Positions 1-11,006 of a stretch of DNA of 64,000 nucleotides are shown piece after piece. Source of the DNA: Neurospora crassa OR74A (taxonomy: Eukaryota; Ascomycota; Sordariomycetes; Sordariales; Sordariaceae). Each line of letters starts with the position of its first letter. The stretch's first letter is position 1. Both the position numbers and the translations under genes were made by a program. The stretch lies in assembly GCF_000182925.2 (NCBI RefSeq), contig NC_026504.1:5394001-5458000 (forward strand). The letters are read 5' to 3'. Under the pieces are notes generated by a model, which searched no databases, had not been told where the DNA came from, and worked only from the letters and a program-made list of their open reading frames with translations.

Positions 1-789
1 AACTAGCACCGGGCCGTTCCTTAGCAGAAGGAGACTGACGTGCTTCTTGGAGAGCAGAGTATATGCTGTGTCCCTGGCTTTCTCTCCCAGGTCCTTGCAA
101 TAATTCCAAGCTGTTTTTGCAATCAATATCCTATTCGGATACTACCAGTGATAGGAAGGTTTCAGTTTGTTCCAAACGAGCAAACACCTTGATGGCTGTT
201 GACGAATGGAGCAAGTAAACAGCGGGGTAGGCCCGGGCCCGATCGACTCCGTCATCGCAGCGTGGGGTCAGACATGCAGCCGTCATCATAGAGGCACTAC
301 TGTAGCTGTTGCCCTACATCAACCCTCTTCATTCCTTCCAATAACTTGCTCCTTCTTCTGGACATCTCAAATCAACATTGCGTCTGCCTTTCAGTTCACC
401 CATTCGACCTCCAATTAACCAGCATCACTGGCAACGTCAACATACGAGGGGCAGACTTCCTTCCACCGAGCAACCTCGCTCAACGCCCACCTGTTTCCAA
501 TCACGGACGTCATCGATGAATGGCTAGTAGACTGCCCGTCATCAAGTTGAAGCTCAACATTACCAACAGCTGTTGTCAGAAATCATCACCGCATTCCCAG
601 AGACTCTCTACCATCATCTTTCGTTCTCTGTCGACCAAAGTCCCAAGGCTTCCCGCAACAGCTACCAATCTCGACCAGAAGATCTCCAAAACATCACCAC
701 CGCGCTACACCAAACCACCATCCATCAACCGCTGCCTCACCGGCACTACTTCAACCACCTCAACCCCCTCCTCAACAACCGCCACCAAA
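1..789. other. Left end and leader of first gene; no separate gene seen
   Basis: No convincing separate coding region. A 70-codon frame at 206-418 has no recognisable motif and is probably chance. The part from about 520 onward is open in frame with the first gene and could be an N-terminal extension or a 5' leader. Confidence 0.4.
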
Positions 790-1737
790 ATGTCCACCTC
801 CACCCCTCAACAATCCAACCGCCAACCACTCCCCTCCACCCCACCCCCCTGGCGCGCCCCCTTTCTCTCCCACCTAACCTCCCTCCCTCCCTCCTCTCGC
901 ACCTTCGTTCTCTCCACCCTCCACCCTTTACCCCCTTCCTTATCCTCCACCTCGACCCCGACCCCCGTCTCCTCCACCATCCCCGTCCTCCCCCGCGCCC
1001 GCACCTGCGTCTGCCGCAGTCTCTGGGCCCAACTCGAAGCCAACCCGCACAACCCCGCCGAGCTGAACCCTCCCGGCGTGTTCGAAAGCGACATGATCGC
1101 CTTCACCACGGACGCCCGCATGGAAAAAGCCGCCGAGATCGTCGACACGGCCTCGGAAGAGCGGATCGAAGCGGGCGGGGAGATGACGGGCGGCGGGGGG
1201 CCCGTTGAGGCCGTATTTTGGATTGAGAAGGCTAAAGACGCCCAAACAGGAGAAGACAAAAAAGTGATGACGCAGTGGCGGATCCGTGGATCAGCCTGGC
1301 TTTTGGGGCCGGACGTGGACAGTGAAGGGGCCAAGAAGGTGCGGGAGGTGTTGCGGCAGCGGATGCGCAGACTGGAGGGCAAGACACAGGAGGATGAGGA
1401 GCAATGGAGCTGGAGCAGGGAGGTTACGGCGCATTTTGGAAATTTGAATCCGGTCATGAGGGGCACGTTTCGCGGGCCGCCGCCGGGACAGCCGGTGGCG
1501 TTCCCCCCTGGAAAAGGGGAGGGGTTGGGCCAGGAGGTGGTGGATTTGCAGGATGAGGTAGCCAGAAAGAATTTCAGGGTGGTGGTGATTGTGCCGACCG
1601 AGGTGGATCAGGTGGATTTGTCGGATGCGAAGAGGGCGAGGCGGTGGTTGTATTTGTGGAGGGGAAATAGTTATCATGCGAAGGAGGCGGGCGGGGAGGT
1701 GCAGGGGGAGTGGGAGAAGGTTGAGGTTTGGCCTTAG
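790..1737 (+). CDS. Pyridoxamine 5'-phosphate oxidase-like FMN-binding split-barrel protein
   Basis: Single-exon gene of 315 codons from the ATG at 790, which has a good fungal context (CACCAAAATG). The N-terminal part has a substrate-domain look: a proline pair and tryptophan near residue 18 (PPPWRAPFLS), then an arginine-cysteine stretch (RARTCVCRSLW). The C-terminal half carries QWRIRGSAWLLGPD, the GxxRGxPPGQP-type segment (TFRGPPPGQPV) and an RRWLYLWRGN end. This order fits the fungal Alr4036/PNPOx-like family, which binds FMN; the true substrate is unknown and catalysis should not be assumed. The frame is open upstream to an ATG at 520, adding 90 residues rich in Ser, Thr, Arg and Lys with almost no acid at the start, which would suit a mitochondrial presequence. 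I chose 790 because the family core begins just after it. Confidence 0.7.
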   Translation: MSTSTPQQSNRQPLPSTPPPWRAPFLSHLTSLPPSSRTFVLSTLHPLPPSLSSTSTPTPVSSTIPVLPRARTCVCRSLWAQLEANPHNPAELNPPGVFESDMIAFTTDARMEKAAEIVDTASEERIEAGGEMTGGGGPVEAVFWIEKAKDAQTGEDKKVMTQWRIRGSAWLLGPDVDSEGAKKVREVLRQRMRRLEGKTQEDEEQWSWSREVTAHFGNLNPVMRGTFRGPPPGQPVAFPPGKGEGLGQEVVDLQDEVARKNFRVVVIVPTEVDQVDLSDAKRARRWLYLWRGNSYHAKEAGGEVQGEWEKVEVWP

Positions 1738-2677
1738 AGGGATTGGGATTGGGATTGGTTCGTGATTTGGACTTGAGTGAGTCTTTTAGGTGTGTATTAA
1801 CAGAGGAATGAATGAATAATTGAACAGTCAACATGCCATGTAACAAACGGATTACAGTGTTGGAGGATAAGTGTCTTGACTTTATGGTAGAGGCTGCGTA
1901 TAGTTCTGTATTGGTCAATACAATGTCACCAGTCACTGAGTAACTCTTGAGCAATCGAATCAACAGCTCAATAACTCTGATATCTCATGCCCGATTTCAA
2001 AAGGGATTGACGAAACTTTCTTTCAGTCAGCATCCAAACACCTGAATGTTGATGATTCAGCCAGGGGCTACTTCTAGCTCAGATAAGCACTCTAATATAG
2101 TAGACTCCGTGGTGAATATACCCATTAGCAAACACAGTACCCAACTGCTCTAATCTCTCTTGTCTCAAAATTTCATAATGATAGCTCGGATATTCTCTTG
2201 TCGGTATATATCTCAAGCTACTTAGTACAAAAGCCACTCCGTAACGCCTTTCTTTCTTTGTCCTCTTTTGAATTCGAAAGAACAGAAACTGATTTCCCTG
2301 TATCCCCCATGATGCTAGAATAGTTAAGAAAAAGAAAAACGCCCAAGTGTTTTGTATTACACAACCGAACCCCTAACCCCTTCCTCCCTGTCCCGCTGGT
2401 GGCTGCCGTGCTTTCACTTCTTTCTTGCTTCGCTGCTGGCCGTCATCGTCCCCTTCCCAAGGCTTCTTATCCAGTCCTCGTCCATATAGTCATCAACTGA
2501 TTCCCACCAGCCAGACCCGCGTTGGCCCGTCGAAGACCGTCCAGAGAACAAATCAAGCCTGGGGAGAGATTGGATGGATTGGTGTAGTGCCCTCCAGCCA
2601 GCCAGCCAGCCAGCCAGCCCAGCTTTGCCAACCGCACGCAACCACCCCCTTCTCTCACGCACACACGCTTGCCCCCC
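1738..2677. other. Intergenic region between two convergent genes
   Basis: The 3' ends of the flavoprotein gene (+) and RPB5 (-) face each other here. I see no coding region. A short CCAG repeat lies near 2593-2618. Confidence 0.6.
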
Positions 2678-3596
2678 TTATACGCAAAGCCTGTAAGAAG
2701 CATAGCGACCCGCCGTCTCCGACACACGAATGATCTTGACGACCTGGCCCCTCTTGAGTCCCAGATACCGCGCAATCGGATCCTTGCTCAGAATTCTCGG
2801 CAGCTGCGTCTCCTTGAGTCGGTACCGCTTGAGGAGCGCGGCCTTCTCCTCCTTGGACAGCAACACGTGCTTGGGCACGAGCTCGTGGTGCGTGATGTTG
2901 ACCAGCAGGTCCTCCTCCAGGAAGCACTCGACCTGTGTGTACTGCGAGGTGACGGACATGACCTTGCGGGCCTGGGCAGAAAGCGGGACGGCGGTGATGA
3001 AGATGCCGGCTTTGAACTTGTTGTCGGAGCAGTGGGTGACAAATTTCTTCATGACGGACACGCCGATGGAGCCCTTTTCGGTGCAGAACTCGACCCAGAT
3101 GGTGCCGCATTCGGGAACGGGGTTGGGGTTGGAGGGCGTGGGAGGGGCGGTGAACTTTTTGATCATGGCTTCCGAGGGGCGGGCGGAGAATTGGAGCTTG
3201 GCGCGGCTGTGGTTTGGTGTCGTCATGTTAGTCTGGTGGGGAGGTGATAGTGGTTTGAGGTTTGAAATGCGACGCGTAAAGTGGTGGTGATGGAGGGGTG
3301 ATGGGTGCCGACGCAGGAACTCACTTTGGTGTTCCATCCTCGTTCGTGTATTCAGCCTTGAACCGCTCGAGCGAGATCTTGACTTCGTCTTCCGCCAACT
3401 CGTAGCCCTATAGTCGAGAAGCACATGTACATGTCAGAATAGGTCGAATCATTCTGGGCGATGGCGCGTCGAGCAAGCGCCGTGATAAGGATGGATGGCG
3501 TACCCTGTCCTGAACCATCTCGTGAACAGTCCTCCAGGCCCTCCACAGACGGGAGACTTCCTTGGAGGCACTGGTGGGGCTGCTGTCGTCCTCCAT
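2678..3596 (-). CDS. rpb5: DNA-directed RNA polymerases I, II and III subunit RPABC1 (RPB5)
   Basis: Shared subunit of all three nuclear RNA polymerases; it forms part of the jaw that contacts downstream DNA. Three exons read on the minus strand: 3596-3504, 3407-3325 and 3206-2678, giving 234 residues (yeast has 215). Exon 1 encodes the family opening SRLWRAWRTVHEMVQDR, exon 2 begins GYELAEDEV, and exon 3 carries the highly conserved C-terminal domain: VNITHHELVPKHVLLS, LLKRYRLKETQLPRI, GLKRGQVVKIIR and the ending SETAGRYASYRL. Introns are 96 and 118 bases with GTACGC/TAG and GTGAGT/CAG borders; the second splice gives TPNRAKLQF, which suits the family. It is divergent from BFR1 across 1.27 kb. 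Confidence 0.95.
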
Positions 3597-4865
3597 TTTG
3601 ACTGTGTGTGTTGGGCAGTCGATTGAAGTGTAGTGTTTGTCGTCGCGGAGTGGTGGTGATGTGGAGGTTGCGCAGGTGAGGTGGTGGTTCGCGATGGTGG
3701 ATGGCGTGTTGGTGGATTGATAGCTTGGAGGACTTTCCTGTTTACGAGGCTGAAGGACAAAGGCTCTCAAAAAATTGCGGGAAGGGTGGGTGTCGCCGAA
3801 AACCAGAGGCGTGGCCGCATTGATCAGACCTAACGCCCGGGCACTCCAGGATTCCACGCCGGCCGATAAGAGATGGATGGGTCCACAGTGAGCCGGAGGC
3901 TGCCTTCACCCCTGTGAGACACTACAAGTAAGCGCGCAGATGGTCTGTGCTGTTGACCGTTGACCGGCTTCTGATTCAGGCAGGCAGTTTGTTGAAGTCG
4001 TGAAAGACCTAGGAGGAACAGTGATGGCGTGCGCTGGTTTTATGCATGACTGGAAAAGCGGACATACACTTCAAGTTGCGTTTCCGGTACATACATGATA
4101 GTACACAAAATTAATTCTCCTCGGCCAACTACCTATATAAACCTCTTCCATGATCCATATATGTTCCATGAGGGACATTGCTGGGCAAAGTGAAGTGAAC
4201 TTAGTGAAGAGCCAATTCAACCTATCATCATCATCCTCCAACCAACCAACCAACCAACCAACCAACCAACCAGCGCACCATATGTACTTGGTAGGGTAGG
4301 TAGTAGCGCACAGGCCAAGACGGTGACACGCGTGACACGGTGTCGGGGAAAGGCCACGATCTGCAGATCTGGAACACGCCTGAAGCGGGACAAATTTTGG
4401 AATTTTTTGGAACTGGCGACGGGACTGTGAATTGAGGGTTCAAAGTGACCAAAGTTAGGTTAGTTCCCGTTCAATTGTCAATTTGGATGCGGGCAAAACA
4501 GATCAGGCATTGACAGCACCCGCACTACCTAGCCATTGTTCTCCCCAGGGCAGTCTGGACCCCATCTTCCACTACACATCCACATAACCACATCTCAAAG
4601 CAGCGATTACCCCAGAGGTACATCCTATCCTACAGGACCCGAACAGCGGTCCTCGGACGTGCACTGCCTTCCACTTCCCATCCTTCCTCAGGTCGCCCGC
4701 GGCTGTTCTACACTAAGTAGCTCTCCAACCAACCTACCCACCGGCTCCGACCCACGCCCCCCGGTTGCCTAGTCCCCCTTCCCCGTCTTTATCTTACTAT
4801 TCCCTTCCTTTCGTCTCTTCTTCCTTCTTCTTTTTTTCCTTCAGCAACCCCCAACACCACACACA
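3597..4865. promoter_or_regulatory. Divergent promoter region, RPB5 (-) and BFR1 (+)
   Basis: Non-coding spacer holding both 5' leaders. It contains a (CCAA)n microsatellite at about 4237-4271 and a long pyrimidine-rich stretch at about 4770-4850 just before the BFR1 ATG, a common feature upstream of highly expressed filamentous-fungal genes. No defined factor site is recognised. Confidence 0.5.
4237..4271. repeat. (CCAA)n microsatellite
   Basis: About eight to nine tandem CCAA units in the RPB5/BFR1 spacer. Confidence 0.9.
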
Positions 4866-6576
4866 ATGGCCGAGTCGCAATCCCCCGCTGCCGCCCCTGC
4901 GGCCACCACCAAGCCTCACAAGCCTGATCAGGATGCCTTCAACGAGAACCTCGCCAAGGCCGAGAAGGAGTATCAGGAGGCCCTGAAGAAATACGTGAGT
5001 CCCCTGCCCTGGCCGCTACCAAGAGCGCATCTACCCGATACCGTGGAGTCAGAGCACCCGCCCTCGCACTCACGATGCACCCTGCCGTCCACGCCACCCT
5101 CACCACCACCACGTCTTTTGCTACTAGAAGCTGCTGCCTCCAATTGCCATGTGACAAGGCCAGACTAACCAATTGTCCTTGAATCCAGAACGAGATCAAG
5201 GCCAAGGTTGAGCTCGCCGCTCCTAGCAAGAACAAGGACCAGCCCAGCCCCACCCAGAAGAAGCGCCAGGAGCTCATCTCCCAGCTCAACGAGATCCGTC
5301 AGCAGCAGGCCGGTGGCAAGAATGCCCGCACCTCCAAGCTCGACCAGATCAAGCGCCTCGATGAGCAGCTCCGCAGCCGCATTGCCGAGCAAAAGACTGC
5401 CCGCAGCAAGGTCAACTTCAAGTCCACCGAGGAACTCGACCGCGAGATTGAGCGCCTGGAGAAGGAGGTCAACGGCGGCATGATGAAGCTCGTCGACGAG
5501 AAGAAGGCCCTCGCCGAGATCTCCAACCTCCGCAAGCAGCGCAAGAGCTTTGCTGGCTTCGACGATGCCCAGAAGCAGATCGACGACCTCAAGGCCAAGA
5601 TCAAGGAGATCAAGGACAGCTTGGAGGACCCCGAGGCCAAGGCCCTCAGCGAAAAGTACAACAAGCTCCAGGCCGAGCTTGACGCCATCAAGGCCGAGCA
5701 GGACGAGGCCTACAAGAACCTCTCCAGCCTGCGCGACGAGCGCACCAAGCTCCAGCAGCTCCAGTCTGAAAAGTACCAGGCCATCAAGAAGCTCAAGGAT
5801 GAGTACTACGGCGCTAAGAAGGAGTTCGCCAAGTGGGAGCGTGAGCAGCGCGAGAAGGCTCGCGAGAGACAGCAGGCCGAGCGTGAGCGCATCGCCAAGG
5901 AGCGCCGCATGGAGCGTGCCCAGAAGATGCTTGCCGAGGCTTCTGACCCCGCCTACCTCGAGGAGATCCGCCGTGCCAACTCTCTCCTCAAGTACTTCGA
6001 CCCCAGCCACGAGGTCGCCGAGAAGGCTCCTCTCCTGGCCGACAAGGGTCTCGGTGCCCAGGCTCTTCGTAAGGTTGACGACTCTGGCCTCAAGGGCATG
6101 AAGCTCGTCCGCAAGGAGGAGCGTGATGACGACTACCTCCCTGCCGTCAAGAAGGGCAAGAAGTCCAAGAAGCCCACCGGTGCTGCCCCTGTCGCCACCG
6201 GCAAGACCTTCAGCCTCCCTCCCTCGGTCATTGAGGACTGCAGCTTCGTCGGTGTCGAGCCCCCCATGGCTGCTACCGATATCCCTGCTGCCGTCGAGAA
6301 GATCAAGGCCAAGCTCGAGCAGTGGAAGGCTGACCAGCCTGAGCAGACTCGCAAGGTATGTTGATATTGTTTCGTTCCTGTTGAACTAGCCGTTGCTAAC
6401 AATGCCGCTTGCAGAACATTGAGAAGGCCAAGAAGGAGATTGAGCGCCTCGAGGCTGAGGAGGCCGGTGAGGCTTCCGGCTCTGCCACCCCCAAGAAGGC
6501 CGTCGAGGAGGTCACCGAGGGCGTCAAGAACGCCACCATTGAAGAGAAGACTGAGGCTGTCGAGGCTTCCGCATAG
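4866..6576 (+). CDS. bfr1: BFR1-like nuclear segregation / polysome-associated protein
   Basis: Three exons (4866-4994, 5189-6355, 6415-6576) give 485 residues, close to yeast Bfr1 (470). Yeast Bfr1 is an mRNA-binding protein of ER-bound polysomes, linked to secretion and ploidy control. The sequence is almost all charged coiled coil, with heptad-rich runs of Lys, Glu, Gln and Leu from about residue 25 to 300. Family marks include KARSKVNF-type basic segments, the RKQRKSFAGFD stretch, and LVRKEERDDDYL followed by a basic KKGKKSKK patch. The C-terminal third holds a short conserved fold (TFSLPPSVIEDCSFVGVEPP) and an Ala/Glu-rich tail. Introns are 194 and 59 bases with GTGAGT/CAG and GTATGT/CAG borders. 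The codon bias is strong, suggesting high expression. Confidence 0.9.
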
Positions 6577-7542
6577 AAGCGCCGCCATCGACGTCACGGA
6601 TCGTCTCGTTCTCTGACATTTGGGAAGCCATGATTTGAGGGGGACCAGGACTCCGACGAGGTTCAGGTTGCCAGGTTAAGCGGGTATTTGGGTCCTGTCA
6701 TCCCTCTTTTTCATCCCTACCACTACCGTCCGTTGCCCACAACGACGTCACAGCCGTGTCAGATGTTGTGCGCATCTATCCCGGCACATTATCATTCGCA
6801 TATATATCGCCGATATTCATCCTTTTTTTTGCCTTAGTGGTTGGTCTCTTCAGTTATCACCACCCTGGTCTGTTCCATCAAATGTTGTTAGCATGCTTTT
6901 TGGGGTACAGAAAAGGGGGGAAATGTTCGGGAATTCAAAATACGGGGTGGCATTCTTAACTCAACCTCACCTTCACACGCAAAAGACTTTAATAGCTGGA
7001 CTCGTCCGAACCTGCTCCCTAACGTATAAGGTATCGAGGTGATGTTTCTGGTGGTTGGTGAACATAAGGGAATCGAAAAACGAAGGACAGCACGCAAACT
7101 GAGGTATCGCAGGCCCCGAAACAAAGCACGGCCAGGTGTGGGAGTGGAAGAGACTGGCGGGAACATGTGAAAAGGACTCTTGGGATAGCTTAGATACGAG
7201 AGTGGAAAACAAGAGGGACATTGATACCCATCTTCCACACTCGCACTTCCATACCTCCTCCTGACCGTCAAGTGCCATTGGATGTTTGCTTTCATTGACT
7301 GCTTGCCTGCCATGTTCCGTCAACCTCAAATACCAACAACCATCATCCTTCCTCGCTTCTCACCGCAACGACAGCTGTCAACGATAAAAGATAGTTACCT
7401 TACCTATCCACGAGTGTCAGTGTGTTTAGAAATAGAATCCACTCGCCCGACTGGTCTGCGTTTCCAGCGGAACCCGAATAGCGTAAATCACAACAAACAG
7501 TATTGTTACAACCCAAGCAAATAAGCCGAGTGAGAGTAACAG

Positions 7543-7568
7543 AAAAAAAAAAAAAAAAAAAAAAAAAA
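7543..7568. repeat. Poly(A) run of 26
   Basis: Uninterrupted A26 on the plus strand in the long gap after BFR1. No upstream reading frame or target-site duplication is obvious, so it is treated as simple sequence and not as the tail of a retroposed copy. Confidence 0.9.
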
Positions 7569-8052
7569 TTACTCCTGACGTTCTCAAGCACATTGGCACA
7601 CACAGAGCAGACGGGACACACGCCGATAGCGGCCCAACAAAAAACGTCCCGAGTGTCCCCGTGCACACTGTCCATGTCCGTCCTTTGTCTCTTCCTATCT
7701 CTATGCTATCTATTAGGATACACGTAGAAGTACAGACAGGTACTTGGAGGTTCCCTTTCATGTGAGCCGGGCAATCTTCTCGAGACCCTTACTTAACCTT
7801 TTTGAAGAATCAAAAGGTGAGGTAGGTACCTACTTAGGAGACTAGGTAGCTAGCGATATTATCCTACTTGATAGGTTTGTAAACATTGGGTGTCAAATCG
7901 ACATGTGAAGTTTCAGTTTCGTACAATGTTTTTTTTAATTGATTATATTGGTTTAGTCATAAACCCACCCAATATTTGATGTCAAAGAAAGGGGGGGGGG
8001 GAAAGTTTCTAGTAGGGACTTGTACTGATGATGTACATTACTACAGATTTAG

Positions 8053-8138
8053 TTGGACTGACTGGATTTCCAATGACTGGATTTACTGGATTCATTGGAT
8101 TCATGACATGACTGGATTTACTGGATTTGTTGGATCTA
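8053..8138. repeat. Degenerate 9-base minisatellite (CTGGATTYA-like)
   Basis: About nine imperfect tandem copies of a unit close to CTGGATTTA or TTGGATTCA, for example TGACTGGATTTACTGGATT near 8084. There is no open frame through it. Confidence 0.75.
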
Positions 8139-8757
8139 TAGTATGATATAAATGCATGCTAATCCCATACCTCTACCTCTATCTCTACCGGTATATCCCT
8201 AGAGGTATGTTGCTCCCATCGAATAGAGAAGTTACTTACTACATTAGGTAGGTACCTAGGTATTTACCTATACACATAGGGTACATACATACATACAACA
8301 ATGGGGGCATATTCGATAGTACACTACACTAGGTACATGTACATATACGCAGTACCTCTCCCCCCCCAAGTTTCTATTCGTCAACAGATAGGAATTCCAG
8401 ATTTCACCACCTCATGTCATGTCCCGGTCTCAGAAAATCCGTGCGAATGGTACATACCTAGCGAAGCGGGACGGAGTCAAAGGACATGTGGACGGACGAA
8501 TACCTACCCGTCTAGTGAAGACGGGATATAGGTAGTAGCGTCATCGGGCATCTATCGAGCCGTTCTTTTTTCAGTGTTCTCAAAGTTTGGGTCAGGCTAG
8601 GTTGTAGGTTGGTAGGTAGGTCTGGATGGATGGTAGTTCAGTTGCAGTGGTAGGTAGTCCAGTGGATGGGTAGGTATGGATGCGGGTAGTCCAGCCGCAA
8701 GTAAATCTGGTGTGGTGTGGTGTGGTATACTGTGGTGTGGTGCGAGTAGCCGAGATC

Positions 8758-8773
8758 GGGGGGGGGGGGGGGG
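8758..8773. repeat. Poly(G) run of 16
   Basis: Uninterrupted G16 on the plus strand; long G runs can form quadruplex structures. Its length is a likely sequencing or assembly weak point. Confidence 0.85.
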
Positions 8774-10264
8774 CCGGGTTGAGGAGGGGGGAATACATAC
8801 ATACCTATCTACCTCTACCGACCGACAGCAAAAGCAAGACGGGTATGCAAGAAAAGAAAGAATCAGGGTGGCTGGGTGGCTTGGTGGCTTGCTAAGTTTT
8901 TCTTTGCTTTCCCGCTTGCTTTTCCGCTTGCTTTTTCCGTTTCCCGCTCTGCTGCAGTGCTTGTGCTGTGTGTGGTATTGGGTTCCAAGCATCTGGGTTA
9001 GGTGTTTGGGTCAGGTTACTCCAGTCCTCTCTGCCTTCTCGAACTTTGTTGATGTGCGAAAGTGATAGTTTGGATGTGCATTTCACTTTACGCAAGAACG
9101 TGAAATATGTGAAAAGAAAGGTTATGTGAAAAGAAAGGTAAGACAAAAACTTGGAGAGAATATACCTAAGTTATAGAATATACCTCAGTTATTGGTGAGG
9201 TTGATGAATGGGACCTACAACAACACATCGTGAGGAAACGATCTGACGGTATATCGCTACGTCCAAGACATACCACCTTCAGAATGAGCTTGAAGTCGAA
9301 TGTTTGTCTGTATGATATATAGGGTATGACAACTAGCGGTATGCATCAACTTTCTACGTCCGTCCGGGGAACCGTATCACGACTTCGTCATGTGAGTGAC
9401 CTCAACTGAGGATAGAATCGTCATTATGCTGCGGCTCCTGAGACAAGTTCGTGACAGGAACACAGAAGAGACAACGGCGCGATGTCCGTCTAGATTCAGA
9501 TCTTGGAGTGTGTACTGGACTACCTCGGTTGTGTACTACACCAAAAAAAGGAAAGGATAGCAGAACGGGTGAGAAGATCTGATTCATTGAATGAATGAGC
9601 AGTGAACTAGCTCTGTTCGAGTGACTGCCTAAGCGCTAGCTAGCTATACCTTTCAGCTTTCGTCTCCAAAGGCTCAGTGTTTCCTCCTTCGTGACCAATA
9701 TCGTTCAAGGTATACCGGTCTATGAGGTAAAATCGTCATCTTATCATAACATTCCGCCCTTTCTTGATTTTTGTTTTGCATTGTTTCTTTCGTGAGGTAT
9801 TCATTCCATCATCGCAGTCATAAGTAAAATCCAGGCCTGCCACCCAGCCTTTCCAGAAGGTAAAGGAGCCCAAGCAAGAGAAAAATCGATAAAGCACAAT
9901 CATGATTCCTTGAACACCGAGTCAACCGCCCATTGACTATCCGTAAACCCGGTCATTCATCCGTTCATTTCCGTTCCGTTTCCCTTCCCGTCCCGAGTTC
10001 CAGACGATTGTTTGTGATCCTTTACTTGATTTTTTGAGAACAAATGCCGCCGTCGCTTTCCCTAAATGTGATATGCAACAATACGGCCGTGGTATGCAAG
10101 AATGGTATGTAAGAAAAGATCCTCATGCTGTAGATGTGTGACCCCTTGTCGAGGCCATGGGTATGATTCATCTTTTTTTCGTAAAGCATGAGGCAAGTGA
10201 CGACAAAGGGAATCTCGATTGGAAGCGAACGTAGTATTGTCAACTTGTCGAGGTTGTTGGCAAT

Positions 10265-11006
10265 TTAGTATGGCTGCTGAGGATAGTATGTTGGCGGTCC
10301 AGGGTGTGGTGCCCGGTATGATTGTCTCCGCTCCCTTGGTCCTGGTGTGCGCCTGTCACTTCCACGGACCGGCTCAATCGGGGGTGGCGTGCGTCGCATG
10401 GCAGGCATGGGGGCAATATCTCTGTCGTAGGCCATGCTGCGACCGCTGGCCACAGTTGCTGGGGCACCAGGCGCCATCCTCGAGCTGGTACTGATTCTCC
10501 TGGGTGCGTTGAGAGCATTGAGAGGAGGGTCCTTGACAGATGCGTCACCATCATCTGGAAGGGTCAACTCGACTAGGCTGTAGAAGTACTCGAGCACCTC
10601 GGGGTATCGCTGTACTGAAGCCTGCCAGTCCTCATCGATGCCGCGCTTCAACTGGGCTTGGGCGTTGGCGAGTTCACTAGGATGAGGTGGCTGCTGGTAG
10701 TATTGCCAGGCGTGTTCTGTGATGCGGTCCAGGTGCGAGGCATGTGCCGTCTTTCGTCGCTCAGTCAGCTGGCGGAAGTGATCGAGGATGTAGTCTTGAG
10801 CATGAGCTCGCACCCATGACCTAGAGGGATGTTAGCATGGCTCGTGGCCACAGACAGAAGGATGATGGGTCCACTTACCGGATGTCGTTATAGATAGACT
10901 GCATCATCCGGTTTTCAGCCTGCTTGACGGCCATCTCGAGGCCCTTGGCCTCACAGTCACAGGCAACGGTTGCCGGAGCATGGCAAATGGCGCAATCAGG
11001 ATCCAT
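10265..11006 (-). CDS. Uncharacterised fungal protein with a Cys-rich N-terminus
   Basis: Two exons on the minus strand, 11006-10879 and 10820-10265, joined across a 58-base intron (GTAAGT/TAG), give 227 residues. The N-terminus reads MDPDCAICHAPATVACDCEA: four cysteines and a histidine in C-x2-C-x7-C-x-C spacing, which could bind a metal. A helical, Gln- and His-rich segment follows (DYILDHFRQLTERRKTAHASHL, about residues 50-72), then QRYPEVLEYFYSLVELTLPDD (about 111-131). The last 80 residues are Pro/Arg-rich and look disordered, ending PPTYYPQQPY. The ordered part looks like a conserved family, but I cannot name a function. The upstream spacer is unusually long (2.8 kb). Confidence 0.78.

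Larger units (their letters stand above)
6577..10264. other. 3.7 kb gap without a recognisable gene
   Basis: Lies between the 3' end of BFR1 (+) and the 3' end of the next gene (-). No frame here has a conserved motif or plausible exon structure. The stretch is rich in simple sequence: an A26 run at 7543-7568, a degenerate nonamer repeat at 8053-8138, a G16 run at 8758-8773, and many AGGT/ACCT words around 7820-7850, 8246-8270 and 8600-8670. It could hold a non-coding transcript or decayed repeat, but nothing proves either. Confidence 0.5.

Noticed and set aside
5165-6010. Antisense open frame opposite BFR1
   Set aside because: Same codon-bias shadow; monotonous Leu/Ala/Gly product.
7543-7568. 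A26 run as the tail of a retroposed gene copy
   Set aside because: No coding remnant upstream and no visible target-site duplication.
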